A DNA stretch of 64,000 bases from Anaerobiospirillum succiniciproducens DSM 6400 (GCF_000482845.1 NZ_AXWV01000014.1:1-64000), one strand, 5' to 3'. Positions 37,385-48,504 are shown, numbered from the stretch's first letter. Notes: generated by a model not told the origin, from the sequence alone. Numbers and translations are program-made.

Positions 37385-37592
37385 GAAAGCGTATCTCAAA
37401 CCTATTACAAGGCAGCCTATGCTGCCTTAGGACGTATATGCTATCAGAATACTTTCTAATTGAATTGCCTGCTACTAGCGAAATTGCCTAGGATCCTGAA
37501 GATAATTCTTCTTTTAGGTTGTTTGTACGCTTGATAGCGTCTTAAGCTACAAGATAGATTGCTCAAGACGTGTAATCAATGATTTCTTGCCA

Positions 37593-38234
37593 CTAAGGAG
37601 CAAGACGATGGGTAGTCCAAGTGCCGTCTTCTTGCAGATCATAGATAAAGCGATCGTGGAGTCGGTTTTCACGCCCTTGCCAAAACTCTACTTGATGGAA
37701 AAAGACACGGTAGCCGCCCCAAAAAGATGGTAGAGGCACTTCACCGTTTTTAAATTTCTCTTTCATCTGAGCAAACTTGCTCTCAAGAATAGAACGGGCA
37801 GAGATGCGTGAGGACTGATGCGAGGCCCAGGCACCTAATTGGCTATCACGTGGACGAGAATGGAAGTACTTTAAGACCTCAGGTAAGCTTAGCTTTTGTG
37901 CAGTGCCGACAAACATTACCTGTCTTTCAAGGTAGTACCATGGAAAGAGCATGCAGATCTTATTGTTCTGCTCAAGATGTTGAGCTTTACGTGAGCCTAA
38001 GTTAGTAAAGAACACTAAAGATTTTTCATCATAGTTCTTTAAAAGAACCATGCGGGAGTACGGTTGGCCAGTTGGATCGACGGTACTTACCACCACGCCG
38101 TTAGGATCGTAGAGCTTGGAATCAAGCATATCTTTAAGCCAGCGTTCAAATAATGGAATAGGTGTTTCAGTCAGATCCTTCTCATCTAATCCATTCATAG
38201 TATAGCTACGACGTAGAGGGCCAACATCAATCAT
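37593..38234 (-). CDS. pdxH: Pyridoxine/pyridoxamine 5'-phosphate oxidase
   Basis: FMN enzyme that makes pyridoxal 5'-phosphate with O2 as acceptor. 213 residues (E. coli 218). Family stretches include [62 protein letters not shown] and the C-terminal RLHDRFIY...THRLAP. The ATG at 38234 has AAGGAG six bases upstream. The frame continues upstream only as a Cys-Met repeat created by a microsatellite. An O2-dependent enzyme next to fermentation genes suggests at least aerotolerance. Confidence 0.95.
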   Translation of the reverse strand: MIDVGPLRRSYTMNGLDEKDLTETPIPLFERWLKDMLDSKLYDPNGVVVSTVDPTGQPYSRMVLLKNYDEKSLVFFTNLGSRKAQHLEQNNKICMLFPWYYLERQVMFVGTAQKLSLPEVLKYFHSRPRDSQLGAWASHQSSRISARSILESKFAQMKEKFKNGEVPLPSFWGGYRVFFHQVEFWQGRENRLHDRFIYDLQEDGTWTTHRLAP

Positions 38235-38294
38235 CAGTAACTCCTTGCTAATAGCGAGAAAAATCGTGTCCACAAACAAGCAGATGCATAAGCA

Positions 38295-38346
<52 letters not shown>

Positions 38347-38405
38347 TCCTGAGCATGCAACTCACACCTTGCCGGAGTGATAAGTTTAGCGCTATTTGAC
38401 CTCAA

Positions 38406-39330
38406 AGGTTTAGCTAATTGCGCTGCTGCCTATCCTTAATGCAAGTTTGCGCTTTGCAAGTGCAGACATGGCTCTTAATCAGCTCGTATTGCTAGCAGTC
38501 TACGACCTTGTGTCGTACATAACTTAATGCTTGATTTGGTGAAGTGTTATTGGCTTGCATCATCAAAACTTATACATAGCTATTTACTTGTCTGCATTGT
38601 GGGCGCAAATACGATAAATAAAGGTTTTTGTCCTTAGGTGGTCATTGTCTTGCTGTACTAATGGCAAAGATGTGAGTGGTCAGTTGTGCTGATGGCGGGC
38701 GGGATATTTGTCGGATTATTTGAGCTCTTGTAAGCCGTGGTGTATATCTTATTAATAAGCAAAACTTATGATTGCATTGTATAAAAATGGCATTTAATTT
38801 GACCGATGGCGTAGATACCGTATTTGCAAGATAAAGTTTGTGATAAAAATTTTTTGTGATTTAATATAGTGACTTATTAAATAGGGTTTAAGATAGATCA
38901 TCTCATCAAAAAGTAGCGATCTGACTAGTAATAGTGCGGATATATCACTTTCTTGGCACAAGCAATGTGTTTTTCATTTGCCTGAATTGTGACAAGTGCA
39001 TGATTTTAGCAAGGGAGTGCTATAAAACACCGATGCTATAATGAACGAATTAGCACCGCTTTTAAATCGTTGTTTAAGCCACTTTTCAGGTCTTCAATGA
39101 TGAGCCTTAGGCTTTAATTAAGAGCGTTTAATTACCAAGCTTATGATCTTTTGCTCAAAGCTTTGGTATGAGCTTTCAGAATTCAGTCTCAATCTAGCGC
39201 TTTAATATGGTGCAAGATTAAAGACACCAAATTTATGAGTGGTTCTCTTATGAGAGCCATGATCTTTTTAAGTACAGCTATGCCACGCATCGTGACAAGT
39301 TTGGGTTTTGTTTAGTCATCTGGGTCTTTT
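38406..39330. other. Divergent spacer between pdxH and ackA
   Basis: 925 bp, increasingly A/T-rich toward ackA, no gene. An extended -10 promoter for ackA is visible near 39034-39042. Confidence 0.5.
39018..39042 (+). promoter_or_regulatory. Probable ackA promoter with extended -10 elements
   Basis: TGCTATAAA (39018-39026) and TGCTATAAT (39034-39042) are two extended -10 motifs 16 bp apart without a good -35. The leader to the ackA ATG would be about 280 nt. Confidence 0.5.
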
Positions 39331-40557
39331 ATGTCTAACTGCGTTTCAAAGAGTGTATTAGTAATCAACTGCGGTAGCTCCTCAGTTAAGTTTGCCATTA
39401 TGAATCCTGAGGATGGTCAGGTTTACTTAAGCGGTATTGCTGAGGCAATGAACCTGCCTGAGGCTTTCATCTCATGGCGTTTTGGTGATAGCGACAAGCA
39501 GAAGGCTGAGATCTCAGGTTACAACCACGAGCAGGCTTTATCCTACTTAGTTGACAACATCTTAAGCACCGATAAGCAGCTCCTCGAGTCTATCGTTGCT
39601 TGCGGCCACCGTATCGTTCACGGCGGCGAGTACTACAGCGCACCAACCTTAATTGATGACGAAGTTTTAAAGAACATCGAGAAGGTTATTCCTTTTGCTC
39701 CACTGCACAACCCAGCTCACATCCTGGGTATTAACGCAGCTCGTGCTTCTTTCCCTAACATTCCTCACGTTGCTGTATTCGACACCGCTTTCCACCAGAC
39801 CATGCCTCCAGTAGCATACCGTTTTGCTATCCCAGAGGAGTACTACACCAAGGGTGGTATCCGTCGTTACGGCGCTCACGGTACCTCTCACATGTACTTA
39901 GCTCAGGAAGCTGCTCATTTACTCGGCAAGAAGCCTGAGGATACCAACGTAATTACCTGCCACTTAGGCGGCGGTGCTTCTGTTTGTGCTGTTAAGGGCG
40001 GCAAGTGCATGGATACCTCCATGGGCTTAACTCCACTTGATGGCCTCATCATGGGTACCCGTACTGGTGAGATCGATCCTTCAGTTGTATTCTTCTTATG
40101 CGATCCTAAGAACGACGGTCTGACTGTAGAAGAAGTTAAGGATATCTTCAACAAGAAGTCTGGCTTATTAGGTCTTTCTGGTATCTCTTCTGACATGCGT
40201 CCTATCTGTGAGGGCTACGAGAAGGGTGAAGAGAAGTGCACCTTAGCTTTAGAGGCTTTCTCATACCGTTTAGCTAAGTTCATCGCTTCTTACTTTGTTC
40301 CAGTTGGTCGCGTTGACGCTATCGTATTCTCTGGCGGTATCGGTGAGAACTGCTGGGAAGCTCGTAAGCTGACCATCGACTACTTAAAGGATTGCTTCGG
40401 TATCGAGCTTGATAACGACTTAAACCTCAAGGCTTTAGGCCGTTTAGGCTTCGAAGGTGGCTTAATCTCCACTCCAGAGTCTAAGATCCCAGTTATGATG
40501 ATCCCAACTAACGAAGAGTTAGTTATCGCTCAGTCAGCTGTTAAGTTCACCAAGTAA
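39331..40557 (+). CDS. ackA: Acetate kinase
   Basis: Makes ATP and acetate from acetyl phosphate at the end of mixed-acid fermentation, and works in reverse for acetate use. 408 residues (E. coli 400). ASKHA-fold landmarks: VINCGSSSVKFAIM near the start, ACGHRIVHGG, AVFDTAFHQTMPP, RYGAHGTSH, CHLGGGASVCAV, MGLTPLDGLIMGTRTGEIDP and FSGGIGEN. Codon use is highly biased (many TTA, GTT and CGT codons), suggesting strong expression. pta, normally next to ackA, is not within the window. Confidence 0.97.
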   Translation: MSNCVSKSVLVINCGSSSVKFAIMNPEDGQVYLSGIAEAMNLPEAFISWRFGDSDKQKAEISGYNHEQALSYLVDNILSTDKQLLESIVACGHRIVHGGEYYSAPTLIDDEVLKNIEKVIPFAPLHNPAHILGINAARASFPNIPHVAVFDTAFHQTMPPVAYRFAIPEEYYTKGGIRRYGAHGTSHMYLAQEAAHLLGKKPEDTNVITCHLGGGASVCAVKGGKCMDTSMGLTPLDGLIMGTRTGEIDPSVVFFLCDPKNDGLTVEEVKDIFNKKSGLLGLSGISSDMRPICEGYEKGEEKCTLALEAFSYRLAKFIASYFVPVGRVDAIVFSGGIGENCWEARKLTIDYLKDCFGIELDNDLNLKALGRLGFEGGLISTPESKIPVMMIPTNEELVIAQSAVKFTK

Positions 40558-40601
40558 TAACAGCTACTAGTTACCTCGCCTAGCTGCTTATGCAGCAGGT
40601 T

Positions 40602-40643
40602 AAAAAAAAGCAGCCAAGTTAATCGCTTGAGCTGCTTTTTTTA
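40602..40643 (+). terminator. Terminator of ackA
   Basis: A8-GCAGC (40602-40614) pairs with GCTGC-T7 (40631-40642), and CAAG/CTTG forms an inner stem. Confidence 0.85.
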
Positions 40644-40670
40644 TGCCCCAATAAACCTCCCATACACAGA

Positions 40671-40757
40671 TAAAGTGCCCATAAGCGGCTAAATAGCTCA
40701 CAATACGGATAAAGTGCCAATAAGCGTCTAAGGAGCTCATAACGTTGTTAAAGTGAC
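40671..40757. repeat. 39-bp tandem repeat, about 2.5 copies
   Basis: TAAAGTG(C/A)CC-type starts at 40671, 40710 and 40749. The rest of the spacer to 41111 holds only a short doubled GTGCACATxGGGTTGAGA near 40872-40912. Confidence 0.7.
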
Positions 40758-41111
40758 CAAACAGGGATGACGCGCAGATGCGTTTAACACCAATAGAGCG
40801 TTCAACAGCAATAGGCGGTCAAGATCAGCATCCAATTACAGATGGTCAATATGGTTGATGAGCTTTAGCGCGTGCACATTGGGTTGAGAGCGGAGTGCAC
40901 ATGGGGTTGAGAATGCTAGGCGAATGGTCATAGCCTTGATAGGCGGCTGTTGGCAGAGTGTCTAAGAATGTTTGATAAGTAAGGATGGGATTATTGGCAG
41001 GGATATGATTGGCAGGAGGTTAACAGGTGAACACTCCTGCCAGAAAGTAGAGCGTAAGAGCAATGGAGCTTAGCTATTGGCTCTTAGCTCTTAACACTTG
41101 ATGATTAGTTG

Positions 41112-44100
41112 CTACTTTTCTTTGTCCTGTGAGGACTCGTTAGAGTCAGTAGACTTGGCACTAGCTTGAGGGTCAGACTCATTGTCGCTGGTAGAATCAG
41201 CTCTATTAGCATCATCTCTCTTAGCATCAGCCATCTTAGCGTCGGTAGCCTTGGTATCTTGTGCTGATGTCTTGGTAGCCTCTTCTCTTGCATTAGCCTT
41301 AACGCTGTTGACTGGAGCAAGCTTGATGGAGCGTCTCATTGGGTGGAACATCAGTGAGATGACAGCAAAGAATACTGGCACCATGATAAGACCAAGGGTA
41401 GTTGCTGCAACGGTACCACCAAATACACCAGTACCAATGGATTGCTGTGAGGCTGAGCCTGCACCATCAGCATTTAAGAGCGGTAGCACGCCTAATAAGA
41501 ACGCAACTGAGGTCATCACAATAGGACGGAAACGTAATGCTGCAGCTTCTTGAGCAGCACGCAGTAAAGTACGTCCTTGCTGTCTAAACTGATGGGCGTA
41601 TTCAACAATCAAGATAGCATTCTTAGCCGATAAGCCACCCGTCGTTAGCAGACCCACCTGTAGATAGATGTCGTTCTCCATGCCTCTAAAGTACACAAAG
41701 AGCAGTGCACCAAAGATACCAATAGGCACAATGAGAATAACTGCCATTGGGATAGACCATGACTCATACAGAGCAGCAAGACACAAGAATACCACTACAG
41801 CAGAAATTAAGAAGAGCATGCCTTGGTTTGAGCCGCTAAGCTTTTCTTGATAAGACAAGCCGCTCCAAGCATAACCATAGTTACCAGGGTGCTGTTCAAT
41901 GATACGCGCGATTTCATCCATAGCCTCACCCGAGCTGACGCCTGGAGCAGGATCGCCTGAGAGTGAAATCGAGGAGATACCATTAAAGCGCTCTAATTGC
42001 TGTGGGCCATAAGTCCATTCGACCTTACCAAAGGTATCGAATGAAACCATCTTGCCCTCAGCGTTCTTAAAGTACAGTTTGTTAAGATCAGATGGCAGAG
42101 ATCTAAACTGAGCATCAGATTGGACATAGACCTTCTTAACGCGACCACGGTCGATGAAGTCGTTAACGTAGGTACCACCCCAAGCAATTTGTAAGTTCTC
42201 ATTGATGACCTGAGGATCGAGCAAGAATTGACCAGCTCTCTTATCATCAATGCGAATGTTCAGCTGCAATGCATCAGCCTGAGCATTAGAGCGTACGTTG
42301 TACAGACGTGGGTTTTCGCGAGCAATACGAACGATATCAGCGACATCTTTCATAAATTGATCGTGCGATGAACCCATGATGTTTTGTACATAGACGCTAA
42401 AGCCCGACGAGCCACCCATACCTGAAATTGAGGCTGGCAGATACATACGCACTTCGGCATCTGCGTAATTATCAAAATACTTCTTGGCGCGGGCGAGAAT
42501 AGCTTGAGCGCTATTTTCTTGGCCTACACGCTGCTCCCATGGAATCAGACGGATGCTAGCGTTAGCAGTGGCTTGACCTTTAGAGCTACCGCCGGAACCT
42601 AACGAGAGCAACATGCCTTGAATATTATTGACCTCATGCTCGAGGAAGTAGTTTTCCACATCACGGCCTACCTTAGCTGTTTGGGCCATGGTAGATGAGG
42701 ATGGCAAGATGATACGAACGGAAATTAAGCCTTGATCTTCTACAGGTAAGAAAGAGCTTGGGATCTTAGCAAAGAGCCAACCAGTAGCACCGCAAATAGC
42801 AAAGAAGAACACCATCATAAGCATCTTTTGATGCAAACAGAAAGCGTTGATCTTGACGTAGCCGCGATAGAGCACATTGAAGAACATATCAAACCAAGAT
42901 AGCGGGCCTGAATGGACACGCTTGTGTGGATTGACCTTCTTAACCACCAAAATCGAGGCACATAAGGATGGGGTAATGATTACCGCAGTCACAATGGACA
43001 TCAGCATTGAAGCAACAATAGTTACTGAGAACTGACGATAGATGTTGCCTGTAGCGCCAGAGAAGAATGCCATTGGAGTAAATACAGCAGCGATTACCAA
43101 GCCAACACCAAAGAGCGCTGAGGTAATTTCCTGCATGGACTTAACCGAGGCCTCATAAGGACTTAGACCCTCTGAGTACATAATACGGCTAACGTTCTCT
43201 ACCACCACAATAGCGTCGTCTACTAAAAGACCAATGGCCAAGACCATGGCAAACATGGTGAGTGTATTAATCGAGTAGCCAAAGGCAAATAAGATTACTA
43301 CAGTAGCAGCGAGCACAATTGGGATAGTCAGCGACACAATTAATGTGGAGCGGATATCTCGTAAGAAGAGCAAGATAACTAAAGACACCAAGATAAGAGC
43401 TTCAATTAAGGTTTTGCCCACCTCATACAAGGAGGCCTTAACAAAAGGAACGGTGTCATAAGGAATAGCGTACTCAAGATTTTTTGGAAAGAGCGGGCGC
43501 AGTCTTTCAAGCTCTTCGCTGACTAATTTCGCTACTTCTACAGCATTGGCACCATCTGCAAGGCTAACTTGCAAAGAGGCCATTGGGCTTTTATTGTAGT
43601 TACCAAAGTAGTTATAAGAGCTACGGCCCATTTCAATACGGGCAATATCTCTAAGGTAGACAGCAGCGCCTTCTGCTGTAACCTTAACCAAGATATTTTC
43701 AAAATCACCGATGTCTTTTAACAGCTCTCGAGACTTAACTGTTACGTTAATGGTTTGATCGGCAATGGCAGGAAGCGAGCCTAACTGACCTACAGAGATT
43801 TGCTTGTTTTGATTCTTAATCGATTGCACAACCTCAGATGGGTTGAGCTTGTATTGATTGAGTTTGTTTTGGTCAAGCCAGATACGGAGCGCATAGCCAG
43901 CACCAAAGATGGAGGCATCACCAACACCATTAATGCGCGAGATTGGATCTTGAATTGCGGTAACTAAGAAATCTGCAATGTCTTCTTGAGACATGGAGTC
44001 GTTTGTAGTGTAAAAGGCAATGGTCTGCAGTACGTCATCAGAGACCTTACGAACTCTTACACCCGATCGTTGCACAGGATCAGGCAGGCGCGAGAGCACG

Positions 44101-44441
44101 CCACTTAAACGGTTTTGCACCTGCATTTGTGCAATATCTACATCAATGCCAGTTTCAAATGACAGTCTAAAGCGAGCATTACCATCAGAGGTGGTAGAGG
44201 TAGAAAAGTAGATAAGGCCATCAAGACCCGTCATCTCTTGCTCAATGACTTGAGCTACCGAGTTCTCAACGGTTTGAGCAGATGCGCCAGAGTAGGAGGT
44301 GCTTACAGAAATAGTCGGAGGAGCGATTTCAGGAAAGCGAGCAATCTTCATGCGTGGCAGGCATAAGCAGCCTGCAATCACAATCATAATTGCGATCACC
44401 CATGCAGCTACTGGTCGGTCAATGAAAAACTTACTGATCAT
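41112..44441 (-). CDS. RND (AcrB/MexF-type, HAE1) multidrug efflux transporter
   Basis: Proton-driven inner-membrane pump that exports hydrophobic drugs and toxic metabolites with a fusion protein and an outer-membrane channel. 1,109 residues: twelve TM helices in two halves, with two large periplasmic loops. Typical elements: start MISKFFIDRPVAAWVIAI, porter segments QMQVQNRLSGVLSRLPDPVQ and NGVGDASIFGAGYALRIWLD, the TM4 relay AIGLLVDDAIVVVENV (two Asp) and the TM10 Lys in SAKNAILIVEY. After TM12 a hydrophilic C-tail of about 65 residues rich in Asp, Ser, Lys and Ala is added, absent from AcrB. No SD is obvious, and the gene lies 246 bp after the fusion protein gene. Confidence 0.93.
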   Translation of the reverse strand: MISKFFIDRPVAAWVIAIMIVIAGCLCLPRMKIARFPEIAPPTISVSTSYSGASAQTVENSVAQVIEQEMTGLDGLIYFSTSTTSDGNARFRLSFETGIDVDIAQMQVQNRLSGVLSRLPDPVQRSGVRVRKVSDDVLQTIAFYTTNDSMSQEDIADFLVTAIQDPISRINGVGDASIFGAGYALRIWLDQNKLNQYKLNPSEVVQSIKNQNKQISVGQLGSLPAIADQTINVTVKSRELLKDIGDFENILVKVTAEGAAVYLRDIARIEMGRSSYNYFGNYNKSPMASLQVSLADGANAVEVAKLVSEELERLRPLFPKNLEYAIPYDTVPFVKASLYEVGKTLIEALILVSLVILLFLRDIRSTLIVSLTIPIVLAATVVILFAFGYSINTLTMFAMVLAIGLLVDDAIVVVENVSRIMYSEGLSPYEASVKSMQEITSALFGVGLVIAAVFTPMAFFSGATGNIYRQFSVTIVASMLMSIVTAVIITPSLCASILVVKKVNPHKRVHSGPLSWFDMFFNVLYRGYVKINAFCLHQKMLMMVFFFAICGATGWLFAKIPSSFLPVEDQGLISVRIILPSSSTMAQTAKVGRDVENYFLEHEVNNIQGMLLSLGSGGSSKGQATANASIRLIPWEQRVGQENSAQAILARAKKYFDNYADAEVRMYLPASISGMGGSSGFSVYVQNIMGSSHDQFMKDVADIVRIARENPRLYNVRSNAQADALQLNIRIDDKRAGQFLLDPQVINENLQIAWGGTYVNDFIDRGRVKKVYVQSDAQFRSLPSDLNKLYFKNAEGKMVSFDTFGKVEWTYGPQQLERFNGISSISLSGDPAPGVSSGEAMDEIARIIEQHPGNYGYAWSGLSYQEKLSGSNQGMLFLISAVVVFLCLAALYESWSIPMAVILIVPIGIFGALLFVYFRGMENDIYLQVGLLTTGGLSAKNAILIVEYAHQFRQQGRTLLRAAQEAAALRFRPIVMTSVAFLLGVLPLLNADGAGSASQQSIGTGVFGGTVAATTLGLIMVPVFFAVISLMFHPMRRSIKLAPVNSVKANAREEATKTSAQDTKATDAKMADAKRDDANRADSTSDNESDPQASAKSTDSNESSQDKEK

Positions 44442-44687
44442 CTGCTGTCTTGTTCCTTGGCAGAAGGATAATCTTAATTACGCTAGTAACAAACTCATCT
44501 TTGTAAAAAGTCTACTTGTGCTGTTTAAGCGATGAAGTTCGGCACAATAAGCATCAAAGCTCAAAAGAGTAAGCACCTAATCTGTGATACTGCTTATCCA
44601 TGCATCTAAATGTGCAGGTTCTCGAATCTAGTGCTTGCTACAAGTTGCTACTGACAGTACTAACGTTTTCTTGGCTGATAATTAACT

Positions 44688-46001
44688 TTATCGTGAGCTG
44701 GGGGCGTTGGCTGAGCTTTGCTCAAGACCTGATGCGGTAGTAGTAGGATTCACTACTGCTTGTACGGCAGCATCAGTATTCTTTTCCTGTTCGCCCATTT
44801 GCGCAGAAGTAGGATTGAGGTTGACGCCATCACGTGAGACTACCTTAATCTTGGAGCCGTGACGTAATGAGGCAGAGCCTGAGATAACCACTTCATAAGA
44901 GCTATCTAAGCCATCTAAAATTTGCCAACCATCGATAAAGAGCTCGCCTAAACGTACTGGAGTAGATAACACACGATCTTCTTGTACGGTATATACAAAG
45001 GCATTGCCCTTAGGATCGCGCATAACTGCTTTAGCAGGCAGAGTCATGATGTTCTGTTTAACACCGCCGTTGACCTTACATACTACAGCCATACCAGGTA
45101 GTAAGAGGTGGTCAGGATTATCAAATATGGCGCGTAAGGATAAAGAGCCGGAGCCTTCATCAACTAATACTTCAGTTAAGCTCAGTACACCTAGGTTGGA
45201 GTATAAGGTGCCGTCCTCGAAGTACAAAGATACATCGTAGGCGCGGTCATTAAGATAGATAGAGCCATCTAAAAGGCCTTCACGTAAACGTCGCCACTCA
45301 AGAGAGCTTTGCTCCATATCAACATAAACCTTATCAAGATCAATGATGGTAGCTAAAGGAGTGGTTTGGTTGGCGTTTACTAAAGCGCCACGAGTGATCT
45401 TAGAGGTGCCGATGATACCTTTAATTGGAGCTCTTACAGTGGTGTAGTTAAGTGCAATTTGAGCTTGCTCAAGTGCAGCTAAGTAGAGCTTTTCATCAGC
45501 TTTAGCTAAGTCGTAAGCCAAGAGCGCATCATCACGTTCTTTTTCAGATGCACTACGACGCTTATATAAGGCTGCAAAACGCTCATAGTCCTTATATGCC
45601 ATCTTACGTTGCACAACGGCACGCTCATAAGAGGCCTTAGCATGTTCAAGTTTGGCAAGGAAAGGAGCAGGGTCAATAGTGTACAGTGGGGTGCCCTCTT
45701 CGACCTCAGCACCTTCTTCATAAAGACGGTCGAGCACAATGCCATCAACTTGTGGTCTAACATCAGCACGGGTAAATGCACCTACACGACCAGACAGGCT
45801 ATAAGAGCGCTCACGATTTTTAAATTCAGGATGGATGGTGCTGACCTCATAAACAGCTTCGGCAGCCGAAATTGTTTTAACGGTAGCAGTATCCTTTTGG
45901 CATGCAGTAACGAACAAGAGCGTCATTATAGCTATTAATGCGCTCATAGGTCTTAGGAGAACAGAGTTGTGTGTTCTGTGCCTATGTTTTGAGGTATGCA
46001 T
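44688..46001 (-). CDS. RND periplasmic membrane-fusion lipoprotein (AcrA/MexE-type)
   Basis: Adaptor that links the RND pump to an outer-membrane channel. 437 residues from the ATG at 46001, which has AAGGGG nine bases upstream. The N-terminus is a lipoprotein signal ending LLFVTAC, so lipidation at that Cys is expected. Then come the biotinyl-lipoyl halves (RPQVDGIVLDRLYEEGAEVEEG and TTVRAPIKGIIGTSK) around an alpha-helical hairpin (about 110-195), the beta-barrel domain, and a Ser/Ala/Asn-rich end. No tolC-like gene follows, so the pump must borrow a channel encoded elsewhere. No TetR-type repressor is adjacent. Confidence 0.92.
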   Translation of the reverse strand: MHTSKHRHRTHNSVLLRPMSALIAIMTLLFVTACQKDTATVKTISAAEAVYEVSTIHPEFKNRERSYSLSGRVGAFTRADVRPQVDGIVLDRLYEEGAEVEEGTPLYTIDPAPFLAKLEHAKASYERAVVQRKMAYKDYERFAALYKRRSASEKERDDALLAYDLAKADEKLYLAALEQAQIALNYTTVRAPIKGIIGTSKITRGALVNANQTTPLATIIDLDKVYVDMEQSSLEWRRLREGLLDGSIYLNDRAYDVSLYFEDGTLYSNLGVLSLTEVLVDEGSGSLSLRAIFDNPDHLLLPGMAVVCKVNGGVKQNIMTLPAKAVMRDPKGNAFVYTVQEDRVLSTPVRLGELFIDGWQILDGLDSSYEVVISGSASLRHGSKIKVVSRDGVNLNPTSAQMGEQEKNTDAAVQAVVNPTTTASGLEQSSANAPSSR

Positions 46002-47007
46002 AGCTCTAATCCCCTTGCCACATGTACTGACCAAAAGCATCTCAGTAGATTTGAGTACGGATAACTCGCAATGTTTAGTTTAGCTAGGGTCTGTTAAGAC
46101 TCACAACAGACACTGCAAACAAAGCAAGCTTATGAAATATAGCGTAATTAGACGATAGGCCGCAATACAAAGCCCGATAAAGTTGAGAAATGATCACGAC
46201 AGTGCAATTTACGCCGCAAAAAATGCGTTAAAACTGGGTAAAACTGGTAAAAACTCAGCAAAACTTATCAATAGTAACGTCAAAGCACGAAACTTTAGCA
46301 AACCAACACATTGAGCCTTAAGCGCTGCTACATAGCTCTGATTAACAAACAGCCCTGCCATAACATCTAGTTACAGGCTTGCAGCCATCTTAATAGCAAT
46401 TAACAGCAAAAACCGCAAAGGCCGATAATGCATTCATCTGGGCATATGCTTAAGAGTCGACAAGCTGTGCGCAGATATATAACTGCAGAGTAAAGCACAG
46501 CTATTAGAAGCTACAAGTACAATGCTAGAAGCTAGTGAAGTTACTGTTCATTAAAAGCATGAAGTTAGCTAAAGCATATGCAATTTGCTTGTGCTGAAGC
46601 TAAAAGCATAGTGAATTCTATCAATAAGATAGCGCCTAAGATAAAGCGTTGTGAGTACCATCATATGATGGCACCGATATTAGACAAGTTTGGTAAGCAC
46701 CACAGTTCAAGTAAGTGAACTTAAGACATAAAAAAGGCCTTGTCATTACTGACAAAGCCGTTTTGATCTGAATATGCGCTTACGTTCTTTAACTATCGGA
46801 ACGTGTATACAGAATATCCACAAAAACTTAGCAGTCACTTAGGAAACGACTAAAAATGCAAACTTTTTTAATCAGTATCCTCAAAGATAGACAATATCGG
46901 TGTTTTTGTCAGTCCATCAAGAACATGTTTTTTGATGCAGCTAGCCTTGTCTAGTGTGGTGGCTGCATCATATTAAGTTTGTTGTGAATAGTTTATGTAT
47001 AGTGCGC
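46002..47007. other. 1-kb spacer between the efflux pair and pepD
   Basis: No gene found. AAAACTGG-like elements recur at about 46229-46256 upstream of the efflux genes, and a terminator hairpin for pepD lies at 46730-46764. Confidence 0.5.
46730..46764 (-). terminator. Probable distal terminator of pepD
   Basis: TTGTCA-ttac-TGACAA with flanking GGC/GCC pairs (46736-46758); T6 on the minus strand. It lies about 240 bp after the pepD stop. Confidence 0.65.
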
Positions 47008-48504
47008 TTAGCTTAAGCGTTCTAAGGTAGCCTTTAAGATGTCATAGACCTGCTCGGTGTGCTTAACAGAGCAGCACTCATCTGGAGAGTGGGCGCAGCG
47101 TACGGTAGGGCCTAATGAAATCATCTTGAGCTTTGGATTGGCCTTAGCAAAGTAGCCAGTCTCTAAGCCAGCATGGATAGAAGTAATCTTTACATCAATA
47201 CCACACTGCTTTTTGTACTCATCCTTGAGGATGTCAATGAGATCACTCTCAGTTGGGGATGTCCAGCCAAAGCTACGGCCTTGGAAACCAACCTCAACAT
47301 TGTCGAGTAAGGAGCAGATGCTATCAATCTTGTCGATAACATCGTCTAAGCCATGGTCACGTAAAGAACGTGGTAACAGGGCAATAGTAATAGCATCACT
47401 CTTAGTGCGTACAGTTGAAAGGTTGCAAGAGGTCTCAACCACGCCCTTGTACTCACTAGACATACGCATTACGCCATTAGGCAGAGCACGCAGCAGTGAG
47501 ATGAGGTTTTGTGATGAAGTGTAAGACAGTGCATTAGCTTGCAGCTGGCATGAGCCTAAGATAAGGTGCATCTCAGGGTCGCTATCTGAATAGAGGTCTT
47601 GATAGCGAACCATAGCAGCACGAGCAGCATCCTTAAAGCTTGCAATGGTATTAGTTGGAACAGCTAACTCTACATAAGCAGAGGATGCAATAGAGTTACG
47701 GATTTCACCGCCGTGGAACTTCTGAATAAAGAAGTCATTAGAGTCAGAAACCTCAGCTAAGATACCGCAAATGATATCGATAGCATTACCACGACCTAAG
47801 TGAATGTCACAGCCTGAGTGACCGCCACGCAGACCTGTGAGATTTAAGGTGATTGGGGTGCAATCTACAACCTTAACGAGCTCAGGGATGAAGGTTACAT
47901 TAGCATTGATGCTGCCAGCACAACCAACAAAAAGCTCGCCATGATCTTCTGAGTCTAAGTTTAAGAGGTAGTCACCTTGCAGGTACTCAGGATCTAACTC
48001 AATAGCACCCTTCATGGAGCTTTCTTCTTCAACAGTGAAGATAGCAGTGATAGGGCCATGGCTCAGCTCTTTATCCTCTAACAGGGCGAGCATCAGGCAC
48101 ACGCCTAAACCATCGTCAGCACCTAAGGTGGTATTAGTAGCGGTGATATATGGACCCTCGCAGATCTCAAGCATCTTCTTGTTTACATCTGCAGTATTCT
48201 CATCCATATAACGAGGGACGATAGGATCTACTTTAAAGTTGTGCTCATAGCCATTGCGAGCAACAGGAACCATATCGATATGGCCCTGTAAAATAAGAGA
48301 TGGGCTATTCTCACGACCAGCTGAGGCCTTTTTCTTGAGAATTACGTTACCGCACTCTTCAAGCTCACACTCAAGACCATGTTGCTGAGCAAAGTTAATA
48401 AGATACTTAGCAACACCACGCTCATTGCCTGATGGATGTGGAATATTGCATAGGTTTTGGAAGTGTGTGAAGACAGCCTGAGGGGCCAGATCTTTAATTT
48501 CCAT
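47008..48504 (-). CDS. pepD: Aminoacyl-histidine dipeptidase (peptidase D, M20C)
   Basis: Cytosolic zinc dipeptidase of broad specificity (Xaa-His). 498 residues (E. coli 485), starting MEIKDLAPQAVFTHFQNLC. Metal and catalytic motifs are QGHIDMV (His and Asp), TLGADDGLGVCL, the catalytic Glu pair in VEEESSMKGA, LNLDSED, the dimerisation domain with RGGHSGCDIHLGRGNA, and the C-terminal metal region IHAGLETGYF. The ATG at 48504 (AGGA eight bases upstream) is preferred over an upstream start at 48546. Confidence 0.95.
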   Translation of the reverse strand: MEIKDLAPQAVFTHFQNLCNIPHPSGNERGVAKYLINFAQQHGLECELEECGNVILKKKASAGRENSPSLILQGHIDMVPVARNGYEHNFKVDPIVPRYMDENTADVNKKMLEICEGPYITATNTTLGADDGLGVCLMLALLEDKELSHGPITAIFTVEEESSMKGAIELDPEYLQGDYLLNLDSEDHGELFVGCAGSINANVTFIPELVKVVDCTPITLNLTGLRGGHSGCDIHLGRGNAIDIICGILAEVSDSNDFFIQKFHGGEIRNSIASSAYVELAVPTNTIASFKDAARAAMVRYQDLYSDSDPEMHLILGSCQLQANALSYTSSQNLISLLRALPNGVMRMSSEYKGVVETSCNLSTVRTKSDAITIALLPRSLRDHGLDDVIDKIDSICSLLDNVEVGFQGRSFGWTSPTESDLIDILKDEYKKQCGIDVKITSIHAGLETGYFAKANPKLKMISLGPTVRCAHSPDECCSVKHTEQVYDILKATLERLS

